This document shows positions 26,217 to 37,500 of a DNA stretch of 64,000 bases, piece after piece. The notes under the pieces are model-generated. The model did not search any database and was not told the DNA's origin. It was given only the letters and a program-made list of their open reading frames with translations. The stretch is taken from assembly GCF_008831285.2 (NCBI RefSeq), contig NC_045143.1:22756302-22820301 (forward strand), read 5' to 3'. The position numbers and the translations under genes are program-made. The stretch comes from Nymphaea colorata. Taxonomy: Eukaryota; Streptophyta; Magnoliopsida; Nymphaeales; Nymphaeaceae. The stretch's first letter is position 1, and each line of letters opens with the position of its first letter.

Positions 26217-27126
26217 CTACGAAGGTCTATCATTTTGAGATTTGCCTCCATGACTTCTAAAATTACTATGATTTCCTCTTCCACCATGATAAAGTGATCC
26301 TTCACAATTTTGATTTTGAGAAGTGAAATTAGTCTTGTTTGTCAAATTAATCGAAGCATTCAGTTGATCGGATTCAACACCAGACCTTTCTATTATGTTA
26401 CGTTCTTGAGTCAAGAGCATACCATGAAGCTCTTCCAACATCACTGGTGTAGATCGGGTCCCCATTGAAACCCTGAAGGCATGTCATTTGGCAATCCTTT
26501 CAACAAATGCATGATAAGATCATCCTCATCAACAAATTTAGAGACAATAATTAATTGATATGCAATAGATTTTGCATACTAAAAATATTCGTCTACTGTA
26601 TTGTTTCCCTTTTTCAGATCCTAAAGTTGGCCTCTAAGATGAATTATGTGTGAACGAGAATGAGAAGTATATGATCTCTTTAAGGATGACCAGACTTCAA
26701 ATGCAGTTTCCAAACCAATAACTTAACTCGAGACATTTTCACTCAACGAGGTAATAATCCAACTCAAAACAAGCTTATCATGCTTCAACCATAAAATGTA
26801 ATCAAGATTAACATCATCAGATTTTCCAACAGTTTTGGACAGACAATTGTTTGTTCTATCAATATATTCCATGAACTCATAAGTAATCAAGATGGGTATG
26901 AATTGAGCATCCCAAAGTATATAATTATCTGCTATAAATTTGATTGAGAGAAACTAAAAAAGCTTGATGGCACCTGTTTAAAGTTGAAGTTGGTGCTCAG
27001 AAATCTATTCGACATTAAAGAGTCGATGATGAAGAAGATGCTGCCATAGTTGCCAATGGATGAAGCTAGATGTTCAACCGTGTTGCCATAGATGCTAATG
27101 GATGAAATTAGATGATCAACCATGCA
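26217..27126 (-). pseudogene. Copia gag remnant
   Basis: Degenerate gag between the primer site and the pol remnant. 26465-26217 ends in a Gly/Arg/Asn/His-rich stretch (HGGRGNHSNFRSHGGKSQ) typical of the region just before a zinc knuckle. No complete CCHC knuckle is visible. Multiple stops. Confidence 0.7.
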
Positions 27127-27138
27127 GCTCTGATACCA

Positions 27139-27478
27139 TAATAAAAAACAAACAAGAAAACAAATTAATGAGGTTCGGTGCTGAAATCACCTACGTCTTC
27201 AATCCTCTCTATTCTCTTCTCAACTTGATAACAAGAGATAGAGATTCCACTATTTAAAGAATATTAATTACAACTTGAACTCTTAAAATGATGGAGTTGA
27301 TTTTTACAATTTGTTTCATTCAAGAAATCACCTCCACTTGTAATGTCTATTTTATCTCTTTCCTTAGATAAAGAGATTTGATGACATTCTTTTCTTCTGA
27401 TTTTACATCTGAATTCTTGGCATAGATTTTACCTTTTTCGTATGACCATCCTTCACCACATGAGTTGGTTCTCTAACA
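27139..27478 (-). repeat. Copia 5' LTR
   Basis: 340 bp, minus strand starts TGTTAGAGAACC. The inner end has TTA where CA is expected (probable mutation), immediately followed by TGGTATCAGAGC. Confidence 0.88.
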
Positions 27479-27631
27479 GTCTTTTGAAATAAGACTATTG
27501 TTATACCTGTCTACGGGGGAAGTCCTTGCTCTGGCTTTATACTATTGAATACGCTTCCTCTTCCACACCCCTCTTTTGCTCTCCAAAATTTGTTAGAAAA
27601 CTCCTTTTCTCAATCTACCTATAATATATTG

Positions 27632-27988
27632 TGTAACTCCCCAAAAGTTTAGTCATGTATCTAAAATTGTAAAGAATCTTAGAGGTCTTACAACCTTTTC
27701 TTGAGTTTGGAATTAAAGTTACTAAGGGGTGGGTTGAGATCCTCAAACTAGATTGTAATAGTGGTATTAGAGTCAGTTCAACACTCAATTTGAGGTCTCA
27801 CATGCACAGACGTGTTTGCCTTAAGGAGGGTGGATTGTAACATAACAAAAGTTTAGTCTTGATTGCAAAAAATCTTAAAGACTTACAAAGGGGGGTTTTT
27901 GAGAAATTAATTTTTAGTTTCTAGCTTTTTATGGTTGGAATGGAAGCTACTGAGTTTAGGTTGGGATCCGTGAAATTGGGTCCTTACA
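27632..27988 (+). mobile_element. TRIM (miniature LTR retrotransposon)
   Basis: Two short diverged direct repeats, 27632-27760 (TGTAACTCCCCAAAAG) and 27836-27988 (TGTAACATAACAAAAG), flank only about 75 bp. That space holds TGGTATTAGAGTC (primer-site-like, about 27762) and AAGGAGGGTGGAT (polypurine tract, 27823-27835). Near-matching 5-bp flanks TATTG and TATTT. No coding capacity, as expected for TRIMs. Confidence 0.78.
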
Positions 27989-28492
27989 TATTTCGGCCAA
28001 TATCAAGCAATTGCTCCAAACTGTTTCATATTGAAGTGGACATTTTCAGTTGATGGTTCCTGAGCCCAGCTATGGTAGGTTCTTAAATGTAACAACAATA
28101 TTTCTAGGTGAACAAGAATTTAACAACCCACAATGCAAGGTGGCCCAAAGGCCCCTCATTCCCCTTGCCTATGGGGTTACGCTGCAGTGGTGTATCCTTT
28201 GACTTAAGTATTGTGTTCCTTCACCTTAAGATGTAGAGGCATAATGCTTATGTGAATCAAACTAGAGAAAGTATGTCTAATTCTTATCTATTCATTTATC
28301 GTATAGATCTTTCCACTTACAATGTCTCATCACATCTACTAAATGAACATCAAGATTTTTGACATCTGAAAGGTGCCAAGTTTTTTTTTTCTCGACGACT
28401 GTGTTCTATTGAAGGGTTCCAGAGCTAATACTCTTCAGTTGGATCCATACTTCAACAAGTAGTGTCTCGGTTGCTGGAAGACATGCTGAGCA
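27989..28492. other. Intergenic, no gene seen
   Basis: No supported coding sequence between the TRIM and the next Copia fragment. Confidence 0.5.
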
Positions 28493-28780
28493 TCAATTTT
28501 TTGTCATTATATTTTTCAGAATATAATTGTTTCTCAAGTAAATTTCTTCTTTTACTTTCATTAGATAAATGATCCTCATTCTATAGTCAACCGTGCACAA
28601 GACAGGATAGCAATGACCACTGACAACCCCATTTATGGGTGGCCCACATACATCAAAATGCAAGAGTTGGAAGAATGAACTTCTCGACTCACCATGAGGG
28701 AATGCGGTTTTTCCATGCTTGAACTTTGCGATAAAATACAACTCATTTAGTTCAAAATTGTTCCATTTAGAATTACTCTA
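28493..28780 (-). pseudogene. Copia pre-integrase/integrase fragment
   Basis: An isolated minus-strand piece with the conserved run KFKHGKTAFPHGESRSS, then LLHFDVCGPP (integrase core start, W changed to C), and VDYRMRIIYLMKVKEE. The upstream zinc cysteines are lost. No LTR found nearby. Confidence 0.75.
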
Positions 28781-28799
28781 CCGCATTCTGACTTACAGG

Positions 28800-31566
28800 A
28801 AAATAAAAGCATATTGAATGTATGCTATCATAGTCTTTACTCTTTAATTCACCACTTAATGTAAATTACCATTTAAGCAGATAAGAGTGAGGATGATTGC
28901 AAAGTGGGTAACTGTTAACCTCTCCTTTGGATGGTTCTTTCGTTTCTCCTTTAATATGGATTGCATTGAAAATCTAGATGGTTGAATAATAGTGTGGTAT
29001 ATCTGAATGATATAAAGGCTGTTGATTCTTAGACTAAGTTTCTACTTTGCACACTAAAAAATGGGAAAAATATGGTAAATTTTTAAAAAATTAAGAAGAA
29101 ACTAAGAATGGGGAAAACATAAAATAAGTGAAAAACTAATAACAGAAACGTCAAGTATATTTGCAACAAATAATAAATAGAAAATGAAAAAACAAACTGT
29201 TTGGCATTAAAAAATGAAAAAAAAAAGTGAAAAAAAAAACGAATTAAAAACGCGTTCAAAACGTTTTTTTCATTTTTTATGTTTTTCCAAAAAACACATT
29301 TTTTAAGTTTTAAACGGCAATTTAATTTATCACATTTTTCGAAAAAAATGCTTTTTTGTGACTAACTGTACATGTACCCTTGTTTGTCAGAGTAGTAGAG
29401 CTGTCAGCCAGTCTTACAGGTGTGTTGGGTCAAGGGAATGAACTGAAAGAAGCACCTATGATCCGATCATTAATTGTTGCTTGCTGAAATATAGAATTCA
29501 TCCAAAGAGAAGTTTAAAGTTGATTAGCTTGAGCGACATTAGAGGTATGAGTATACTTCCTCATCCAGGTCTCAACTTGGATTCTTGGAGCTCATATCTG
29601 CTGCTATCCAACAGTAAATTTGGAAAAAGAAAAAACCACTGAAATGTTTGACAGCCACAGGAAGCAATTGGTAGATGGTAGCTGATACAGAAACAACAGC
29701 CCAGAGTGTGCTTTCTTTTAAGTATGTCATGAATAGAAAGACAAATGAACTCAGAATATGTCCCTTAAGGACATGAAAAGTATAAACGAGCTTCACCAGC
29801 AGCTCATATTGTGCACCCAAAGTGATTTCAGCATGTTCAGCATTCAACCACTTCTCCAAACAACAGAAATTTGAGACCTCAAAACGCTTCAACAGATTTA
29901 AGATAACCAAGACGCTCAATTTTCAGAGAAAAGGGGTAAGTATGCAAAAACAGGGAGAAAAATGAGGAGAGGTACAAATTTAATCCAATCTTCATAAACT
30001 TTGTTTCTTATTAAACTAAAGATGGTCCACAGCAAATTCTAGTTCAAGATGATATCCTGAATGTCCAGAGAAAGAGACGCACAAACAGAATGAACTGTTC
30101 AATTACGTCAGCTTATATTTGCCATTTTTTTTTCTTGATAAATTTTTTTTCTTATCCTTCTCAAATGGCTCTAGTGCCATGTTCAAATTTTCATATTACG
30201 TACACAAAGAACACGTTGGAAAAGGGTCTCTCTAAGTGTTTACAACCTCAGCCCTAAACGGTAACAATAGATGCAGGCTTAAAAAGTTTTGAATTGTTAT
30301 ATGCCTTATGCATAAACCTGTTAAATGCTTAAAGAGAAGTACCATTTCATTATTAACCCTCATCAAAGTCTTAATATACTATTTCGTGGTACAATGGTTT
30401 AACTTTAAACTGATACAGTTGTCTTTTGGTTAAAGACTAGCTGCAAATATTCACTTGTTTTGTCTCCCGTGATTGACTGCGTATAGGTACAAGAAGGCCC
30501 CAGCTGATTCTGCTGGATCATGGTTCTGTAGGCTCTTATATTTGCAGATATAAATGGAATAAAATTAAACAGTGTTAAACTGGGTGCTGGAGAGGATTTG
30601 TACACCCTTTTTGCAGGAATTTTGATGATGCGACTGTGGAATAGAGTCATTGATCGAGCAGTTGATCATTTGTTTTTGAAGGGGAATGCTAGCGACCCTG
30701 AAGAACTCCAGGTTAGTAATTTTTGGTTGTAGCATGTGATCATAAATATTGACTAGATTTTTAACATTCTACCTTTGAAACTGTAAAAAAATGGGTAATA
30801 GCTGGAGATTCTTCCATCTGAGCTACATATTTGAAAGTTCGTGAAATAATTCAATTATCTTCTAAAGGAGAGTCAATAAGAAGAAAATAACCTTCATAAC
30901 AATACCCAATACAGAAAGCTTCACAAGATTAAATGCATCAAACATGCAGAAAACACATGCCAAACACAGAGAGACTGAATATGAAAGAGGACCTTTATTA
31001 GGAAAAAGCCATGTGAGAAATGGGGCCAAAGTCTCCAACAAATATATAAAGGATAAGGTGGATCTAGTTGCTGGGCTAGCTTCTAGGTTTATAATTCAAG
31101 CTGTTGGGGCTGTCAGATTACAGTAGAGCTTGTCAACAGATGGGAAAGAGAAAACACAAAGATGTGGGCTCAATCTCATCACAATTTCCAAAATGGGTCA
31201 TGGCTCATGATCTATATGTTGTGAATGTATTGCTTCATTGCTAATTCAGCTAAGAAAATCATTGTCAACTAACTGACGGGACTCTTTCAAGTACAAGGCT
31301 GCAATAATGGTTATTAGAGGGACTCACAAGCTTGAAATGGAATACCCATCAATTTTATGTTGTTACCTATTCCAAGTAATTGCATGTGCCTTCAATAGGT
31401 GTACTCCAGAATTGATTAAACAGGTTCATATTTGTATACATCTTTTCCATAATAACAAAACTGACTGCACATATGATGTTTCAAACACAAGTCACTTTCA
31501 ATTGTGTAGTCCCCATAGCTGGTTTGACGTTCAACAGTTACTTTCTGGATGTATACTCAGCTCAAT
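28800..31566. other. Intergenic / methyltransferase 3' flank
   Basis: Mostly non-coding. 29200-29340 is an AT-rich stretch of A and T runs with MITE-like symmetry. A 115-codon minus frame at 29919-29572 has hydrophobic stretches but no recognised family. A plus-strand exon-like block lies at 30618-30710. The 3' UTR of the methyltransferase gene must start left of 31567. Confidence 0.5.
30618..30710 (+). other. Exon-like block, unassigned
   Basis: An open stretch reading RLWNRVIDRAVDHLFLKG then NASDPEELQ, preceded by a pyrimidine-rich TTTTTGCAG acceptor and followed by a GTTAGT donor. I do not recognise the family and found no partner exon. It may be a stray exon of a lost gene or chance. Confidence 0.3.
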
Positions 31567-34500
31567 TTAACAGGTGAGGTTAATGCAATAAATGCGAGAA
31601 CCAAGGTGCTCTACCTTTAACCCACAAGCTTCACAGCATGAAAAAAATAATGACTCATCTTCCCTCCCAATCCTGCGTTTCCAACTCATCAAGAATGATG
31701 GCTTTGGCAGTTGGACTTCCGTACCTGCAACATGCAGCACATTTGATTCATAAACCTGATCAACCTTCGTATTTCCAACTTGCAATTGAGTATTACCTGA
31801 AGATTTGTCATCCTTTGGCTTGTACGATTTAAGAAGAAATGATAGCGTCTTTACCAAATTGGGGTATTGCTTTACATCTGCAGCAAATGTCACAATAGAG
31901 CAACTTAAAAATAACTTAGATGATGCATAAAGATCACTTAATGGTAAGTCATGTAGCCTTACAAAGTAGTATGTCATTCGCAATGATCAAGTTCCAGTTT
32001 GGCTCTTCACAGGGAAATCTATCACCCCATGAATCTAACAAAGACATTAGGAAGACGATACAGGAAATACATCAATTACATAGGCCAATACTCAAAACTG
32101 TAGACAACGTTTTTTCATAGATAAAAAGATTTAAGAATCTCCAGAACACAACCAAAAAAATTCATGCTCACTACGGTTTCACACACACAACAGTCAGTTC
32201 AGTCCCAAAAAGGAACAGCACTGTCAGGGAGGAAATGCATACGTCTTATATGTGGCAGTACAGGAAGACCATTAGCTCTACAGTTATGGGCGATATTTTC
32301 TTCAATGTCCCCATCATCAAAATCTGAAGTTGTGATATCCACTTGAAGCAATTTTGCCAAAAAGATAGCCAACGCTCCAGTGCCACTGTAAATCCAGAAC
32401 ATAGAATGGACAAAAAGCCATCTTATAAATGTCAAAGGCCCATGTGTAACTGACCCACTATACATCTCCAAATTGCAATGGAGTAATAAGTTATTCCAGG
32501 AATTATATCAATCAATGTTAACGTGCTGTACTACTCCTGCATAACGATGAAAGTAGGGTCTCAAAGCAAGGTGGAAGTAGGTGTGCCAATTTGGAACTGA
32601 ACCTGCCCATATGTACACCAATTTCCAAAGCATTTTTCATGGTCAATCTAGACATTATGGACAAAGTTGGCAACACAGAGTGAATCATAAACTAACTGCA
32701 GAAAACGCGACACTGTGTCGTCCAAGCAATTGAAACATAAAAATAAATTCAGCTGTCAAACGGGGGCAAACTTTCCTGATTCAACGATACACGACACTGT
32801 GTTGTCAACACAAAAATAAATTCAGCTGTCAAACAGGGGCAAACCTTCCTAATTCAATGATACGGCAACCATTCAAGTAAGTACCATGCTGAACCAACCA
32901 TTGTGCAAATGATAAGCTGCCAGGCCAAAGCAAGTTTGCATTTAAATGATGGAATGAGAACTCTCGGACAAGTAAATTCTGCAATAATAAAAACACTTGT
33001 AAGGTTAAACACAAAATGGCATCTTTTAAACAAATATCATATAGACTGGTGAGAAGGCCAGAGTAAAGCCAAAACACTTAAGAACAACCTTCTTTTCCTT
33101 TTTTGAGCATTGAGCTGGGATAGGCAGACTCATGGTCATTCACTAAAGGCTCATCTGTACAAATACAATCTAATCAGACTATGAAAGAAATCCCTCAGCT
33201 GGAGGCCTCCATAAAGGAGGCTTGTGTATCCTTCCAGCAGAATGGGAGAGAGGTATGATTGGACATAGCAAGAGTAAGCTATGCATGCTTATCTTTCTAA
33301 AAGATAATCTGCACTCTGTCAAAATTGAAATGGATGCCTTCTCATGAAATTCTTCCATTAATCTGTCCACAAAAATATTGAATCTAAAACAAGACAGAAG
33401 CTCACCCTACTTATCTCAAAGATACATATGGGGCTAATGAATCTATTTAATCATCAAAATGGCTTCCCAACTAGCTCAAATGGAGGAACCAATATAATCT
33501 TTTACAGTGTAACAGATCCTCCACTGACCACTGAAAATGCTGACTGTTAAAACTTTGATCTACCCCTTTGCTGAAGTGCCCACCCATTATGAGTTTTCCA
33601 TCCTCTACTGATGCAATTTTTGCTTTTCTTTAAACAGGAAAAATGATACCTCATATTTACAAGGATGCCACTTTTCCAAATACAGAAGCATGTGTTCATT
33701 GCTAAGCCTCCACCGAACCAATTGTAGTTTGGAATGCTAGATCTATCTTCTATACGCTTCTTTATCTCTCAACTTAACTTGCTCCTGTCTCCTGCCATCT
33801 CTTCTAGTGGGCCATGAAAATTAATGGACACACCAGATACGTATCTCATATGGTTCCAACTTCCAAAGGCTAATTAGACATGAACTAGTTTTGATTGCTG
33901 ACTTGCAGCTGCTAAACGGCTGCTGTGTTAAAATGTATGTATCCCATATGTATACATATATACATTTATATATATCACATATATTAGTCATCTAATATAT
34001 GCTTTATATATATATATATATATTTTATATTTTGGGTACTTAGGACACCTATGTAATTTTCACTTTCTTTATGTATTTTTTCTTTATGTATTATTTTCTG
34101 TTTTCCCCTTTTATCCCTCTCCTTTTTCTATTTTTCATAGAGGGAGACTAGTCCCAACGGCTAGATTTCTGGCCGTTGGGAGTCGGGACTGCCTCCTCCT
34201 TCTTCTCTTTGGCCCTCTCCTCTATAAATAGGGCAGCTCTCCCATTGTTTTAGGTATGGCTTTTTAGCCTACTTCTTGTATCTCTTTGTGTGATTAATTT
34301 AAGTTCTTCTTCACCTCTTGTTTGAGGGTTTGTGAGATTGACTTGTTGGTGAAAGCTTCAAGGCTGATATTACTTGAAGAGGTTGTTTCTTTGGGCCTGA
34401 TTTACATGGTATCAGAGCCTCGTCTTTGGCTCTTTGTCTTGCTGCCATTCAAGATTGAAGGTTCAGTTTTTATTCTTGCGTTGGAGCTGTGAAGCACTCC

Positions 34501-37500
34501 AAGTGTTCGAGATATTGCTTGCTGCAGTTTTACACAAGAAGAAGAGTGTTTTTGCTGGCTTCTTTTTGGTGATTTCTTGACGAAATCTAGCTCCCTTGGT
34601 GGTGAGCTCGTGGCTGTTGAAAGGGTGACTGGTTTCTATCATTGTTGAGTTTTTATCCTTGCTGTGGACTTCTTTTCACGTGGCTGCCATCTTCTTCATA
34701 ACTTGTAAGTGGATCTACCTTGTTGATTGTGCCCATGGATGACAAAGTCTCTTCTCTTCCTTTTCCCAAACTCTCATCAACAAATTACATACAATGGGCT
34801 AGAACTATGGAACACTTTATTCGTAGTAAAAGCCTTTGGGGACTAGTTGATGGGACAAAACTTGAACCACAACTAGTCTTTACGAAAGTTGTTGATGGAA
34901 GGGCTATGGAATTGGATGCAACCGAAAAAGAGAAGGTAATGGCTGAATACAACAAAAAATGGGAAGAATGGAGTGTTGGTCATCACAAAATCATTACTTG
35001 GATCTTGACTTGTGTTGACAATGCTACTAGCGGGCAAATCTCTAAATTAAATTCTGCCCTAGAAGCTTGGGAATATCTAAAGAAAACTCATACCATGAGA
35101 GATGTTGCTTATATGCATCATGTTCAACTCAAAATTCACAATCTTCAACAAAGAGATAGATCCATTAAAGATTATGTGGCTGAAATGGATCAATTGTATG
35201 ATGAATTGAGTATTTTTGAACCACATTGGACACAAGATCTTATTCTTAGAGAAAAGCAAATACAACGTGAGAAGTTTTACAAGTTTATCATAGGTCTTAG
35301 ACCGGAATTTGATGGTGTCAAAACCGCTTTACTTCATCGTTCTAAAACACCATCTATGAATGAGGCTATTGCGGAACTTCAAATGGAGGAAAATCGTCTT
35401 TGTCTTGATAAAGAGAAAGTCAACAATGTGCTTGCCACATCTAGGCCGGGGGCCCACTTGAGACCTTATAGACCTCCTCACTTCAATCGTACAAATGAAG
35501 GAACAAGAAGAAAAATTATTTGCTATCATTGTCAAGAAGAAGGACATACCAAGCCAAGATGTCCAAAACTTAGAATTTTTGATAAAAGAAGCAATGTTGC
35601 GGCTCAAATTCAAGAAGAGAAGAAAGAAGCAAGTTCATTCCAACTTGAGCAACTCATAAGTGCTCTTCAACCTTTTCTAAAAGGAGGAAGCACACCTTCG
35701 ACTTTGGGAGCGACCGTGGCATCTACTTCTTCAAGTAAGTACTCTTGGATTATTGATTCGGGTGCATCTTTTCATATGACTCCTTATGAATCCCTTCTCA
35801 CCGAATGCACTAAAAATGATTCTTATTCCTTTGTGAAAACGGCGGATGGTACCTCTCTTGAAATTGATTTTATTGGAAATCTTGACCTAGCTTTTGGATC
35901 CAAAATTTTAAAAGTACCTCAAGTAAGACATATTCCTAAATTAAACTTAAATTTATTGTCCGTTTCTCAAATAGCCGACCTTGGTTTTGATGTAATCTTC
36001 TCACAATCCAAATGTTTGATACAGGATCGGATATCCAAGAAGATGATTGGGGAAGGTTTTAGAACAAATAATCTCTACTACATAGACTTTTTGGACCTTT
36101 CAAGACCATCTTGCAATATCTCCAAAGAATGTGACATTCAAACTTGGCATCAAAGACTTGGACATTCCAATATAGAAAAAATGTCTCATCTTCCATTCAT
36201 GGAGAATTTTTGTCAAAAGAACTTTGATTGTAATGATTGTATTAAGGCTAAAATGAAAGCCTTACCTTTTGATAATAGAAATTTTATTGCCCAAAAATCT
36301 TTTGATTTGGTGCATTCGGATGTGTGGGGACCCGCTCCTATTATGTCAAAAGGAGGATTATTGTACTATGTGATCTTTATTGATGATTATTCTAGGCATA
36401 CTTGGGTTTATTTTCTCAAGCACAAATCGGAAGTATTCACAAACTTTAAGAATTTCTACAACATGATCTATACCCAATTTGGCTCAAATATCAAAGTCTT
36501 TAGAAGTGATTCGGGAGGAGAATTTATGTCAAATGTTTCAACAATTTCTAAAAGAAAAAGGCATTGTTCATCAAAGATCTTGTCCTAACACTCCACAACA
36601 AAACGGAGTGGCAGAACCTAAACATAGGCACATTATTGAAACTACTAAAGCCCTTCTTTTATCTAAAAATGTTCCCAAAAACTTTTGGGCCGAGGCTGTT
36701 TTGACTTCAACCTATTTAATTAATAGAATGCCTACCAAACTTTTGAAACATATTTCTCCTTTTGAAAGACTTCATCATGTTAAACCTAATTACAATAGAC
36801 TTAAAGTCTTTGGTTGCAAATGTTTTGTGTTAAGTGACAAAGACGATAAGCTTTCCTCCAAAGCTATTTGTTGTGTTTTTATTGGGTATTCCGAAACTCA
36901 AAAGGGTTATAGATGTTATGATATTAAAAAAGATAAAGTTTATGTTTCTAGAAATGTGATCTTTTTAGAAAATGAAGATGGTTTCAAAGATGAACCCAAG
37001 AAACTAGAAGATTATACTTTTCTTTGGACTAATGATATTGATGATGATGATGATATTGATGATGATGAACCCGATAAAGGTATAGAGGTACCAATTGAAG
37101 AAGTCAACAATGATAATTCTACTCATATCATCCCTCCAAAAGAGATCTTAGTTTATAGAAGAAGAGACCCCCAAAATCAAGAAACTAATCAATCTCTTCC
37201 TAGGAGATCCCAAAGGCACATTAGGCCTCCTCAAAGATTTGTCTCTTATGAGCCTTTTTCTCCAAAATTTCGAGCTTGTATTATGGCACATCATTCTTTT
37301 CATGAGCCATCTTCTTACCTTGAAGCTAAAGAAGATCCCAATTGGATTGAAGCCATGAATCTTGAGCTTAAAGCTCTTGAAAGCAATGAAACTTGGGATA
37401 TTGTGCCTCTACCAACGGGGAAAAAGACTATTGGTTGTAGATGGATCTATAAAATCAAAACTAGAAGTGATGGAACCTTAGAAAGATATAAGGCCAGACT

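Larger units (their letters stand above)
20398..27478 (-). mobile_element. Ty1/Copia retrotransposon with interrupted 3' LTR
   Basis: Bounded by a perfect 5-bp target duplication GTCTT (20393-20397 and 27479-27483). The 5' LTR is 27478-27139 and the primer binding site complement is at 27127-27138 (GCTCTGATACCA on plus). Then come gag remnants, post-protease, integrase, RT and RNase H, and the 3' LTR in two pieces (23232-23002 and 20494-20398) separated by a copy of the long LTR. Internal defects: protease region missing, a 115-bp tandem duplication and many stops. Confidence 0.92.
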
